Positions 44,601 through 52,633 of a stretch of DNA of 64,000 nucleotides are shown piece by piece. The notes beneath the pieces are model-generated. The model saw only the letters and a program-made list of their open reading frames with translations, did no database searches and was not told the origin of the DNA. The position numbers and the translations under genes are program-made. Origin of the DNA: DASUAS01 sp963756895. Lineage in GTDB: Bacteria; Actinomycetota; Acidimicrobiia; IMCC26256; DASPTH01. The DNA is taken from contig CAVWPI010000008.1 in the NCBI GenBank assembly GCA_963756895.1, positions 248,001 through 312,000 on the forward strand. The letters are read 5' to 3'. How positions within the stretch are numbered: the first letter of the stretch is position 1; every line of letters begins with the position of its first letter.

Positions 44601-45771
44601 TGTGCTTGTAGCCCTCGACGTCGAACGTGCCGTCGTCGTCGAGGTACTTCAGCAGGTTGATGCTGGCGAGGTTGCACGCCGAGTTGTCGATGTGCATGTA
44701 CTCCGAGCACGGGTTGCGAGCCGTTGATGCGCCCGGTGTTGGGCGCGGTGTGCCACCGGTTGATGGTGGTGTCGAACTGCATGCCGGGGTCGGCGCACTC
44801 CCACGCCGCCTGCGAGATCTGGCGGAACAGCTCGCGCGCCTTCATGGTGTTGTAGACCTCGCCGTTGGTGACGCCGACCAGGTCCCAGTCGTCGTCGGCC
44901 TCGACCGACCGCATGAACTCGTCGGTGACCCGCACCGAGTTGTTGGCGTTCTGGTACTGGATCGAGTGCGAGTCGATGCCCGTCGAGGTCCATGTCGAAG
45001 CCGGCGTCGCGCAGCGCACGCGCCTTCTTCTCCTCCCGCGACTTGCACCAGATGAACTCCTCGACGTCGGGGTGGTCGGCGTTGAGGATGACCATCTTGG
45101 CGGCGCGACGGGTCTTGCCCCCGCTCTTGATCGTGCCGGCCGACGCGTCGGCGCCGCGCATGAAGCTCACCGGTCCGCTGGCGGTGCCGCCGCCCTTGAG
45201 GTGCTCGTGCGACGAGCGGATGTTGGAGAGGTTGATGCCCGAACCGGAGCCGCCCTTGAAGATCGTGCCTTCCTCGCGGTACCAGTTGAGGATGCCGTCC
45301 ATCGTGTCCTCGACGGCGAGGATGAAGCACGCGGAAGACTGCTGCGGCACGCCCTTCACGCCGATGTTGAACCACACCGGCGAGTTGAACGCGGCGCGCT
45401 GGGTGACGAGGATCGCCTTGAGCTCGTTGCGGAAGGCGGCGCCCTCCTGCTCGTCGGCGAAGTAGCCGTCCTTCACGCCCCACGACGTGATCGTGTCGGC
45501 GACGCGGTCGATCACCTGGCGCAGCGACGTCTCGCGCTCGTCGGTGCCGAGGGTGCCGCGGAAGTACTTCTGGGCGACGATGTTGGTGGAGTTCTGCGAC
45601 CAGCTGACGGGGAACTCCACCGTCGTCCTGGCGGAAGGCGTCGGTGCCGTCTTTCCAGTTCGGGATGTGCGCGTCGCGGCGTTCCCACTCGACGGTGTCG
45701 TAGGGGTGGACGCCCGGTTCCGTGAAGTGCCGACGGATCCCGATCCCGACCTGCTCCGGCGCCAGTGCCAT
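41653..45771 (-). CDS. nrdJ: Class II (B12-dependent) ribonucleotide reductase with intein, frameshifted
   Basis: Adenosylcobalamin-dependent reductase making dNTPs. ATG 45771 starts MALAPEQVGIGIRRHFTEPG. Pieces include VSWSQNSTNIVAQKYFRGTL, SSACFILAVEDTMDGILNWY (active-site Cys region), FKGGSGSGINLSNIRS, HIDNSACNLASINLL (second active-site Cys), NSQATVLAPTG, then the intein, TIGLMMDCDTTGIEPD and MVNQTIPRAL-type sequence, and a C-terminal Cys-rich tail CHVCGDIMQRAGSCHACPSC. Frame changes occur near 45630, 44985, 44710, 44262, 44045, 43680, 43360 and 43275. Because the enzyme is essential, these are almost surely sequence errors. Exteins total about 930 residues. nrdR lies upstream on the same strand with an NrdR-box between. 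Confidence 0.92.
42862..44150 (-). mobile_element. Intein with LAGLIDADG homing endonuclease inside nrdJ
   Basis: Splits the extein motif APTG | TIGLMMDCDTTG. First residue is Cys (codon 44150-44148; CLVGGTLVPTERGLVRLGSL, block A). Block B is the GTAKHRIKVVD segment. Endonuclease motifs are LAEFVGYFMGDGSLHSKG (about 43743-43695) and YGAFVRGLFEADGTVTAG (about 43432-43380), each ending in a catalytic Asp. Blocks F/G read YDLSVPSNVTYVANGFVSHN with terminal His-Asn (codon 42864-42862) and Thr as +1 residue. About 430 residues, a full-size intein; all splicing residues are present. Intein-bearing class II reductases are known; this copy still looks splice-competent apart from the frame breaks. Confidence 0.9.
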
Positions 45772-45846
45772 GCGTGCGCTCCCTCTCCGAGCCCTCTCCA
45801 GAGCTCACTCCCGGACATTCAGTCTACCCGCCGTTGGGCGCGTCTA

Positions 45847-45862
45847 CCACAACATCTTGTGG
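45847..45862. promoter_or_regulatory. NrdR box upstream of nrdJ
   Basis: The 16 bases ccacaacatcttgtgg fit the NrdR-box pattern (acaCwAnATnTwGtgt) at all core positions. They lie 76 bases before the nrdJ ATG, downstream of nrdR. NrdR boxes usually come in pairs about three helical turns apart; a palindrome cccaccaggtggtggg at 45880-45895 has the right spacing (33 bases) but not the core, so the second site is unsure. Confidence 0.7.
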
Positions 45863-45935
45863 TGAGCGGCCCCCGGCACCCCACCAGGTGGTGGGATGAC
45901 AAAGGTAGAACTACAGGACTGTCATTGCAAGGGTT

Positions 45936-45957
45936 TCGCGCCAGAAACCTGGCGCGA
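45936..45957 (-). terminator. Hairpin after nrdR
   Basis: Arms tcgcgccag (45936-45944) and ctggcgcga (45949-45957) are perfect complements with a 4-base loop, starting 11 bases past the nrdR stop. No strong T-tract. It may end nrdR transcripts or lower readthrough into nrdJ. Confidence 0.5.
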
Positions 45958-45968
45958 GGACTTCAACA

Positions 45969-46442
45969 TCACTGCAACGGCAGTTTGGGCGCCGTGGACT
46001 TCTGCAGCTCGGAGAGCTCGCGCTCGAAGTCCTCGACGTTGTCGAAGCCCTTGTAGACCGACGCGAAACGCATGTAGGAGACCAGATCGAGCTGCCGCAG
46101 CCCCTCGAGCACGGCCAGGCCGATGGTCTCGCTGCGCACCTGCGGGCCCGCGGCCCGGGCCTTCTCCTCGACCTCGTGGGCGAGCGCATCGATCGCCGCC
46201 TCGTCGATCGCACTCCCGGCGACGGCGTGCTCGATGCCGGCCCGCAGCTTCAGCGGGTCGAAGGGCACCGTGGCCCCCGAGCGCTTCACCACCACCAGCG
46301 GCAGCTCCTCCACCCGTTCGTAGGTGGTGAACCGGCGTCCGCAGCCCAGGCACTCCCGCCGGCGGCGCACCGCCGCGGCATCGTCGGCCGGGCGCGAGTC
46401 GACGACCTTGTCGTCGTCGGCCGAGCAGAACGGGCAGCGCAC
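45969..46442 (-). CDS. nrdR: Transcriptional repressor NrdR
   Basis: Intact 157 residues. GTG 46442 (MRCPFCSADDDKVVDSRPAD) is chosen because NrdR always begins with this zinc ribbon; the ATG at 46484 adds a non-conserved extension. The ribbon has CPFC and CLGCGRRF, and the ATP-cone follows (LVVVKRSGATVPFDPLKLRA, GIEHAVAGS). It senses ATP/dATP and represses ribonucleotide reductase genes; nrdJ lies directly downstream behind an NrdR box. Ends KSTAPKLPLQ. Confidence 0.95.
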   Translation of the reverse strand: MRCPFCSADDDKVVDSRPADDAAAVRRRRECLGCGRRFTTYERVEELPLVVVKRSGATVPFDPLKLRAGIEHAVAGSAIDEAAIDALAHEVEEKARAAGPQVRSETIGLAVLEGLRQLDLVSYMRFASVYKGFDNVEDFERELSELQKSTAPKLPLQ

Positions 46443-46498
46443 CGCGCCACCGTACCGCCGTCGGACCTTGGAAAGGCGTCTCATCGGCCTTCATCCGC

Positions 46499-47398
46499 TC
46501 ACCCGATGGCCACCGGGTTGATCGGGCTGCCGGCGGCGCCGGTGACGGGCAGCGCGCCGACGCTGAAGAAGAACTCGTGGCAGCCGTCGGCCGCGAGCTC
46601 CGACAACTTCAGGTGCTCCATGAGCGTGACCCCGCGCTTCACCAGCAGCTCGATGTGCACCGCGAGGAAGACGTTGTCGTCGAACGGCATGACCTCGATG
46701 GCCGTGTTGTCGGCGCCGACCGCGGCGATCTCGTGGTCGTCGACGAACGACGCCGCGTCGACACCGAGCCCCGGCTGGGCGAACTCGGACGTCGCCGGTG
46801 GCGAAGAAGTCGAGCCAGCCGGTGCGCACGAGGAGGATGTCGCCCGGCCGCACCTCGGTGCCCTGCGCGTCGGCGCAGGCGTCGAGCTCGGCGGAGGTGA
46901 TCGCGTGACCGGGCTCGAGCCAGTCGACGCCCTGGTGGCCGGCGACGTCGAGCAGGATGCCGCGACCGGCGAAGGTGCCGGTGGCGCGGATGTCGCAGTG
47001 CGGCTGCACCGCTGGTGGCACTGAACTCGTCGCGCGGAACCCGTTGTAGATGCCGTCTTCGGTGAACACGTGCGACAGCGCGTCCATGTGCGTGATGCTG
47101 TGCGACGCGATCACGAGCACGTCTTCGTTGGCGCCGAGACCCGGTGCGCCGTTGAACGCGACGTACGGATCCTTGTCGCTCGCGCTGGTGAGCGTGAGGC
47201 GTTGCGGCGCACCGCGGTGGTCGAGGATCGGCACGCCGTGCTTCTGGATCGGCAACGCGAGGCTGTAGACCTTGCCGGTCTTGCAGACCTGCGTGGCCGC
47301 GAGCACGCGCTCGGGCGTGAGCAGGTTGAGCGTGCCCCGCTCGTCGTCGGCGCCCCAGCGTCCCCAGTTGGTCTTGGTGTTGGTCGTGGTGTCGGTCA
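46499..47398 (-). CDS. Cyclase-family (kynurenine-formamidase-like) hydrolase, frameshifted
   Basis: ATG 47398. WGRWGADDERGTLNLLTPER is the common N-terminus of the actinobacterial cyclase family (PF04199). The metal motif is VIASHSITHMDALSHVFTED (HxxTHxDxxxH). After breaks near 47020 and 46800 the sequence gives GRGILLDVAGHQGVDWLEPG, PGDILLVRTGWLDFFAT, AVGADNTAIEVMPFDDNVFL and EHLKLSELAADGCHEFFFSV. About 300 residues. Manganese-dependent hydrolysis of a cyclic or N-formyl amide, ester or lactone is likely; substrate unknown. It interrupts the otherwise conserved nrdR-LysM-lexA order. Confidence 0.8.
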
Positions 47399-47511
47399 TG
47401 GTCGGAGTCTGCCCTGTTCGTCGGAACGAGGCACGAGCGCAGCCACGGCGGCCCGGCAACCCGGGGCGACGGGTGCCAGGGGCCGCCGTGGGCGAACGGT
47501 GAGGACGGCGG

Positions 47512-47937
47512 CTAGCCGTCCCACGAGATGGACTCGCCGGGCGTGAGCACGGTGCCGTGGCGGGCCTCGGACAGCGCGTCGACCACCGGGCGGGGGTCGT
47601 CGCCGGGAGCGAGGCGCTCGGCCACGGTCCACAGCGAGTCGCCCGGGCGCACGATCGTGCTCCGGCTCGTGCTCCGGCTCGTGTCGGCTGGCTGCTCGGA
47701 ATGGGCTGGGTGGCGCTCGGGGGTCGCGGGGGTGATTCCCCCGAGCGCGGCACCCGCCCTGGCCATCACGAGCACCAGCGCCACCGCCAGGAGGACGACG
47801 ACGACGCGCCGCTTCCAGTAGGTGGCGGGGCTGACGACCCGGGCCGAACCGGCGGCAACGGTTCGACGGGACAGCGTCGTGGGTCGCTGCCTCGCCGTGG
47901 CCCGGGTCGTGATCGTGATGACGCCTGCGTGCTGCAT
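47512..47937 (-). CDS. LysM-domain single-pass membrane protein, next to lexA
   Basis: Intact 141 residues from ATG 47937. A basic cytoplasmic N-terminus (about 50 residues) precedes one transmembrane helix (VVVVLLAVALVLVMARAGAA), a Thr/Ser-rich linker, and a C-terminal LysM module (TIVRPGDSLWTVAERLAPGD, DPRPVVDALSEARHGTVLTP). Position divergent from lexA matches Rv2719c of M. tuberculosis, a LysM cell-wall protein inducible by DNA damage independently of RecA. A TGTCACA promoter and four SOS boxes lie upstream, so damage control is likely. Probable role: slowing division or remodelling peptidoglycan during repair. Confidence 0.85.
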   Translation of the reverse strand: MQHAGVITITTRATARQRPTTLSRRTVAAGSARVVSPATYWKRRVVVVLLAVALVLVMARAGAALGGITPATPERHPAHSEQPADTSRSTSRSTIVRPGDSLWTVAERLAPGDDPRPVVDALSEARHGTVLTPGESISWDG

Positions 47938-47979
47938 CTCGCTTCGGCTCCTGTTCGGTCCGCTGCTCTGGATGCAGCG

Positions 47980-47997
47980 AACCACGGGGGTGTGACA
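47980..47997 (-). promoter_or_regulatory. TGTCACA-type promoter motif upstream of LysM gene
   Basis: On the minus strand the 18 bases read TGTCACACCCCCGTGGTT, identical to the motif at 10140-10157 before the HNH gene. The start codon of the LysM gene is 43 bases downstream. Similar elements drive RecA-independent damage induction in mycobacteria. Confidence 0.5.
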
Positions 47998-48078
47998 CTC
48001 ATTCGAGCGGCAGGTTCCGGGAGCCGCCCGCTTCCGGGTCCCGACCGTGATGGTGGGACCCGGCCCCTCGGGCACGCC

Positions 48079-48160
48079 GAACGCCTGTTCGCAGGTTGGC
48101 ACGAACGCCCGTTCGAGTCAAGAGAAATTCCGAACGGGTGTTTGCCCCGAACACATGATC
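48079..48160. promoter_or_regulatory. Four tandem LexA (SOS) boxes
   Basis: Sites gaacgcctgttc (48079-48090), gaacgcccgttc (48103-48114), gaacgggtgttt (48132-48143) and gaacacatgatc (48149-48160). The first two match GAAC-N4-GTTC exactly; the last two differ by one base in the right half. They lie between the divergent LysM gene and lexA (ATG 48177), so LexA should repress itself and probably the LysM gene. Four sites suggest cooperative, tight repression. Confidence 0.85.
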
Positions 48161-48176
48161 GTGGTACGGTCGCTCG

Positions 48177-48803
48177 ATGAGCGATCTGACCCCCCGCCAG
48201 CGCCAGGTGTTGGAGTTCATCGACGCCGAGGTCCGCCACCGCGGCTACCCCCCGAGCGTCCGTGAGATCGGCGAGGCCGTGGGCCTCTCCTCGAGCTCCA
48301 CGGTCCACGCGCACCTCGCGGCCCTGCAGGACAAGGGCTACCTCACCCGCGACCCCACCAAGCCGCGTGCCCTCGAGCTCCACCTCGAGGTCGATTCGGG
48401 CCAGCCCATCGAGCGCCGTCCCGTGCGCCACGTGCCGCTCGTCGGCGACGTCGCCGCCGGTACCGGCGTGCTCGCGGCGGAGAACATCGAGGAGACGCTG
48501 CCCATCCCCGAAGACTTCACCGGCGACGGCGTGCTCTTCATGCTGCGGGTGCGCGGCGACTCGATGATCGACGCCGGCATCTTCGACGGCGACTACGTCG
48601 TGGTGCGCCAGCAGCCCGACGCCGAGCCCGGCGACACCGTGATCGCGGGCATCCCCGGCGAAGAGGCGACGGTCAAGACCTTCCTCCGCCGTCGCAACAA
48701 GATCGTGCTGCGGCCCGAGAACCCCACGATGGACGAGATGGTGTTCGATCCGGCCGACATCACCATCTACGGCAAGGTCGTCTCGCTCCTCCGCCGTCTG
48801 TAG
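48177..48803 (+). CDS. lexA: LexA repressor
   Basis: Intact 208 residues, ATG 48177. Winged helix-turn-helix RQRQVLEFIDAEVRHRGYPP, SVREIGEAVGLSSSSTVHAH; cleavage site Ala-Gly in GDVAAGTGVLA; catalytic serine in LRVRGDSMIDAGIFDGDY; catalytic lysine in EATVKTFLRRRNKIVLRPEN. Binds the four upstream SOS boxes and is autocleaved on RecA filaments after DNA damage. A serine-rich recognition region (SSSSTVHAHL) is typical for actinobacteria. Confidence 0.97.
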   Translation: MSDLTPRQRQVLEFIDAEVRHRGYPPSVREIGEAVGLSSSSTVHAHLAALQDKGYLTRDPTKPRALELHLEVDSGQPIERRPVRHVPLVGDVAAGTGVLAAENIEETLPIPEDFTGDGVLFMLRVRGDSMIDAGIFDGDYVVVRQQPDAEPGDTVIAGIPGEEATVKTFLRRRNKIVLRPENPTMDEMVFDPADITIYGKVVSLLRRL

Positions 48804-48821
48804 CGCAGGGGCCGCCCGGGG

Positions 48822-49008
48822 CTACGCCGCCTTGGCCGCCTTGCGCTGCCGCCAGTTCTGCGGTGCGCGGAGCGCCTTCGTGATGGTGCTCTCGCCGCGG
48901 CGGTCGCGGATGCTGATCGGCGACCGTGGCCAGCAGCCACGACCCGAGCGGGACGGCGATCGCGAGGATCACCCAACGGCGGATACGGCTCGAGAGGAGG
49001 AACGACAT
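48822..49008 (-). CDS. Small membrane protein, one frameshift
   Basis: ATG 49008. MSFLLSSRIRRWVILAIAVP, LGSWLLATVADQ has one hydrophobic segment; after a frame change near 48920 the product ends IRDRRGESTITKALRAPQNW, RQRKAAKAA, stop 48822. About 61 residues. This small conserved-looking type is seen near other actinobacterial genes but its function is unknown. Convergent with lexA. Confidence 0.6.
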
Positions 49009-49065
49009 GCGGGGTGGTTACCCCCGTGGTCACGCGGCGAACCGCGACGCGACGTCGTCGGCGGC

Positions 49066-49112
49066 GTGAGCGTGTCCCACTCCTCGATCGTCGCACCGGG
49101 CGCTGAGCGCGG
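49066..49112 (-). pseudogene. Fragment of an LLM monooxygenase gene
   Basis: About 47 bases are nearly identical (three small gaps, one substitution) to 51773-51821, which encodes SAPVRPIEEWDTLTA in the intact LLM gene. No other part of an LLM gene is recognisable here. It lies in the 208-base spacer between the small membrane protein and the thioredoxin-like gene, suggesting a lost copy or a local duplication followed by deletion. Confidence 0.5.
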
Positions 49113-49216
49113 GTACCCGTCCACAAGTTCGTCGTCTCATCGGTTCCTAGGGGTCGATGAGACGACGATCGTGGCGCTCGGGGTCACGCGCCGTGGCGGC
49201 ACGGCGCTCCAGGGGA

Positions 49217-50230
49217 TCAGCCGAACGTGAAGCAGTACGCCTCGACGCCCGCGTCTTCGAACTCGATCTCGATGCGACGGTCGGAGATCTCTCCCGGTTG
49301 GCGGAGCAGTTGGTACGTGCGCTGGTCGCGAACCGTGCCGCTGCCGTCCGCGCCCACATCGGTGCCGTGTGCCTGGGTTGCGAGTTGACCGTCGAGGAAC
49401 ACCCGGAACTGGATCGACGTCCCGGGTGAAGCGGGTCCCATCACGAGGTTGACGTCGCGCGCGTGGAATTGAAAGGCGAGCCTTGCCCCGGGCTCGTCGG
49501 AGATCGCGGCGTGGCCCGCGACGGTCCACGTGCCCGAGAGCGCCCACTCGTTGAGGCGCAGCCGATCCGGCAAGGTGTAGACGATGGGCGTGTCGAAGCT
49601 CCCGCGGCCTTCCTGCGCGAAGCCGCTGCTCTGGCGGTAGCCGACGTACGTCTCGGGTGATGCCAGCGTCTGCCAGTCGGCCGCCAGTTCCAGGCCGTGA
49701 GGCTCGACCACGACGAGATCGTGATCGGCTCCGTCGTTTCCGGCGAACAGCAACTGCTGGATGACCATCTCGGTCATCGGGTACTCGCCCTCGCCGAAGT
49801 GATGGAATCGGATCCGGCCTTCGCGGTCGGCGATGTAGAGCGCCGGCCAGAAGTGGTTCGCGAACGCGGACCACACCGCGTAGTCGGTGTCGACCGCGAC
49901 GGGATACTCGACGCCGAGCGCTCGCGACTGCTCGATGACGTTCTCGATGTTCCCTTCGAAATCGAACTCGGGGGTGTGCACGCCGATCACGGTGAGGCCG
50001 TCGTCGTGGTACTTCGCGGCCCAGGCTCGAAGGTACGGGAGCGTGCGCAGCCAGTTGACACACGTGTAGGTCCAGAAGTCGACGACGACGACCCGCCCGT
50101 GAAGGTCTTCGGGCGTGAGTGGATCGGAGTTGAGCCACGCGGTCGCGCCGTCGAACGACGCCAGGCGACCTTCGTCGGGCAGCGCAACCGTCTCCTCGCC
50201 CGCGGGGCGATGGACGATCGAGCGGATCAC
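49217..50230 (-). CDS. Thioredoxin-like protein with C-terminal jelly-roll domain
   Basis: Intact 337 residues; GTG 50230 overlaps the epoxide hydrolase stop (GTGA). Residues about 20-165 are a redoxin domain: VVVVDFWTYTCVNWLRTLPY, LTVIGVHTPEFDFEGNIENV, FWPALYIADREGRIRFHHFG. Only one cysteine of the CxxC pair is present (TCVNW), a form common in DipZ C-terminal-like proteins. Residues about 190-337 form a beta-rich domain (LRLNEWALSGTWTVAGHAAI, SIQFRVFLDGQLATQAHGTD) as in the carbohydrate-binding part of DipZ. Without a signal peptide it should be cytoplasmic. Role in this operon unclear. Confidence 0.85.
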   Translation of the reverse strand: MIRSIVHRPAGEETVALPDEGRLASFDGATAWLNSDPLTPEDLHGRVVVVDFWTYTCVNWLRTLPYLRAWAAKYHDDGLTVIGVHTPEFDFEGNIENVIEQSRALGVEYPVAVDTDYAVWSAFANHFWPALYIADREGRIRFHHFGEGEYPMTEMVIQQLLFAGNDGADHDLVVVEPHGLELAADWQTLASPETYVGYRQSSGFAQEGRGSFDTPIVYTLPDRLRLNEWALSGTWTVAGHAAISDEPGARLAFQFHARDVNLVMGPASPGTSIQFRVFLDGQLATQAHGTDVGADGSGTVRDQRTYQLLRQPGEISDRRIEIEFEDAGVEAYCFTFG

Positions 50231-51454
50231 CGGTCACGGTCGAGCGCAGCGACCGGAAGCAGGCGCGCATCTCCTCGGCGAAGAGTTGCGGCTCCTCCCA
50301 CGCCGCGAAGTGCCCGCCCTTGTCCACCTCGTTGAAGTAGACGACGTCGGGGTACGCCCGCTCGACCCAGCTGCGCGGAGTCCGCCAGATCTCGCCGGGG
50401 AACGTGGTGAAGCCGACCGGGACCGTCGCCGGCGCGGGACCACCCTGCTCGGCGAGCCGCGCGTTCTCTTGTGCTTCCTCCCAATACGAGCGCGCCGCCG
50501 ACGCCCCGGTGCCCGTCAACCAGTACAAGCGTGATGTTGTCGACGATGTGCTCGCGGGTGAGGTTGCCCGAGGGCTGCTTGTCGACGAAGGCTCGGGCGA
50601 TCTTCTCGTAGGCGTCGGTGTCGTGATCGATGATCCAGGCCGCCAGCGCGATCGGTGAGTCGAGCAGCGCGTAGCCGATCGTCTCCGGGCGCGTCGCCTG
50701 CTCCACGAAGTACCCCGTGCCGGTCGCCTGGAACGCGGCGAGCTGGTCGAGCGCTGCCTGTTCGTCCGGCGGTGGGCGGCGACGCGCTCAGGGCTACGGG
50801 GTCGCCCAGCGCGGGCGTGAGCAGGTTGGTGTGGATGCCGAGCAGGCCGTCGAGTCCGATGCGGCTCATCGCGTCGGTGACCTGCGAGCCGACGTCGCCG
50901 CCCTGCGCGACGTAGCGGGGGTACCCGAGGCGCTGCATGAGCTCGTGCCAGGCCTGACCGATGCGGATGGGACCCCAGCCGAGCTCGGTCGGCTCGTCGG
51001 AGAAGCCGTAGCCGGGGATCGACGGCAACACGAGGTGGAACGCGTCCTCGGCGCTGCCGCCGTGCGCGGTCGGATCGGTGAGGGGGCCGATGGTCTCGAG
51101 CAGTTCGACGACCGAGCCGGGCCAGCCGTGCGTCATGATCAACGGCAACGCGTTCTCGTGGGCCGACTTCACGTGGATGAAGTGGATGTCGAGCCCGTCG
51201 ATCTCGGTCTTGAACTGCGGCAGCGCGTTCAGTCGCGCTTCGCACCGGCGCCAGTCGTAGTCGCTCGTCCAGTAGCGGGCGAGCTCCTGCAGCGCCGCCA
51301 GCTGCACACCCTGGGACCGATCGGCGACGAGCTCCTTGGTCGGCCAACGGGTCGCATCGATGCGGCGGCGCAGCTCCTCGAGCTCACGCTCGGGAACGTC
51401 GACTCGGAACGGGCGGATCTCGGTCGGTGCGTTCGCGCTCGTGGTATCGCTCAT
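50227..51454 (-). CDS. Epoxide hydrolase (EHN-type), frameshifted
   Basis: ATG 51454. N-terminal EHN domain (IRPFRVDVPERELEELRRRI, WRRCEARLNALPQFKTEIDG, LDIHFIHVKSAHENALPLIM), oxyanion motif THGWPGSVVELLETIGPL, and nucleophile VAQGGDVGSQVTDAMSRIG with Asp. After breaks near 50785 and 50520 the C-terminus reads PETIGYALLDSPIALAAWII, YWLTGTGASAARSYWEEA, VPVGFTTFPGEIWRTPRSWV and FNEVDKGGHFAAWEEPQLF (catalytic His). About 409 residues. Opens epoxides to diols, a plausible step after P450 or LLM oxidation. Coupled to the thioredoxin-like gene. Confidence 0.88.
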
Positions 51455-51543
51455 GGCTCGTTCCTCTTCTTCTGGCGTCGATGCTTCGCCACACTCGCGC
51501 CCTTGCTTGTCTTTCGCAACAGGGTCGGACCGTCAGGCGGCGG

Positions 51544-52593
51544 TCAGCGCGCGAAGCGAGGCGCGACCTCGTCGGCGAAGAGGCGCATGGAGCGGAGCAC
51601 GTGCTCCTGGGCGACGCCACCGACGCCCATCCAGCACACGACGTTGCGCACGCCCGCGTCGCGCAGCAGCTCGAGCTTCTCGATGCAGCCGGCAGGGTCG
51701 TCGAACACGAGGTTGGTGCCGGTCTGGCGGGCCCAGTCGTCGTCGGCGATCTCGGGCGGCGGGCCGTCGGCGGTGAGTGTGTCCCACTCCTCGATCGGTC
51801 GCACCGGCGCGCTGAGCGCGGCGAGGCGCGACATGTGCCACTCGTACGGCTGCTTCTGGATGTCGTGTGCCTCGGCCTTCGACGGCGCGATGAACATGTA
51901 GAGGAGCACGATCGCCCGGTCGAGGATGAGGTCGGTGTCGAGGTCGGAGTCCTCGACCAGCGTGACGTAGCGCCCGATCATGTCGGCGGTCGCGCTCACC
52001 GGCGCGAACGGCGACGCCAGCGCGAGCGGCAGTCCTCTCGCCACCGTCTCCTCGATGGGGGTGGTGCCGCCCACGCTCATGAGCAGCACCTCCTCGGGGC
52101 GGCGCACCGGCGTGGGCCAGGTGCGCACGGGCGGGAAGCGGAAGAACTCGCCGTCGTAGCCGTGCCGCTCCCCCGTCCACGCGCCGAGGACGATGTCGAT
52201 GGACTCGGTGAACCGGGCCTTGGTCGTGGCCTCCTCCACCTCGAACACCACGTTCTGTGGCCACTGGTAGCCGCGGCCGATGCACAGGTCGGCGCGTCCA
52301 CCACCGATGTGGTCGAGCAGCGCGGCACGCTCGGCGAAGCGCAGCGGGTGCGTGAGCGACTGGTTCACCACCGCCGCGCCGACGCGCACTCGCGACGTGT
52401 GGCCGAGGAGGTGGACGGCCATGTCGAGCGCGTCGGGGCACGCGCAGTAGTCGAAGAAGTGCTGTTCGGGGACCCACACGCTGTCATACCCGAGCGCCTC
52501 GGCGAGGTCGACGCGCTCGAACTCCTCGGCGTAGACCTGCTCGGTCGTCGTCCAGGGCGGGACCTGGAACGTGTGGTAGGTGCCGAACTTCAT
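51544..52593 (-). CDS. LLM-class flavin-dependent monooxygenase
   Basis: Intact 349 residues, ATG 52593. Luciferase-like barrel: MKFGTYHTFQVPPWTTTEQV, LGYDSVWVPEQHFFDYCACP, RVRVGAAVVNQSLTHPLRFA, ERAALLDHIGGGRADLCIGR, EVLLMSVGGTTPIEETVARG. The form PEQHFFDY is that of bacterial-luciferase-like FMN monooxygenases rather than strict F420 enzymes. Follows the six-gene P450 operon after 40 bases on the same strand. A 47-base relic of a similar gene lies at 49066. Confidence 0.9.
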   Translation of the reverse strand: MKFGTYHTFQVPPWTTTEQVYAEEFERVDLAEALGYDSVWVPEQHFFDYCACPDALDMAVHLLGHTSRVRVGAAVVNQSLTHPLRFAERAALLDHIGGGRADLCIGRGYQWPQNVVFEVEEATTKARFTESIDIVLGAWTGERHGYDGEFFRFPPVRTWPTPVRRPEEVLLMSVGGTTPIEETVARGLPLALASPFAPVSATADMIGRYVTLVEDSDLDTDLILDRAIVLLYMFIAPSKAEAHDIQKQPYEWHMSRLAALSAPVRPIEEWDTLTADGPPPEIADDDWARQTGTNLVFDDPAGCIEKLELLRDAGVRNVVCWMGVGGVAQEHVLRSMRLFADEVAPRFAR

Positions 52594-52633
52594 GGCGCGG
52601 AGCCTATTGACACGCGACGAGTCGCCGCGGTGG

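Noticed and set aside
45880..45895. Second NrdR box
   Set aside because: Spacing fits but the central AT and flanking positions of the consensus are missing, so it is not called as a box.
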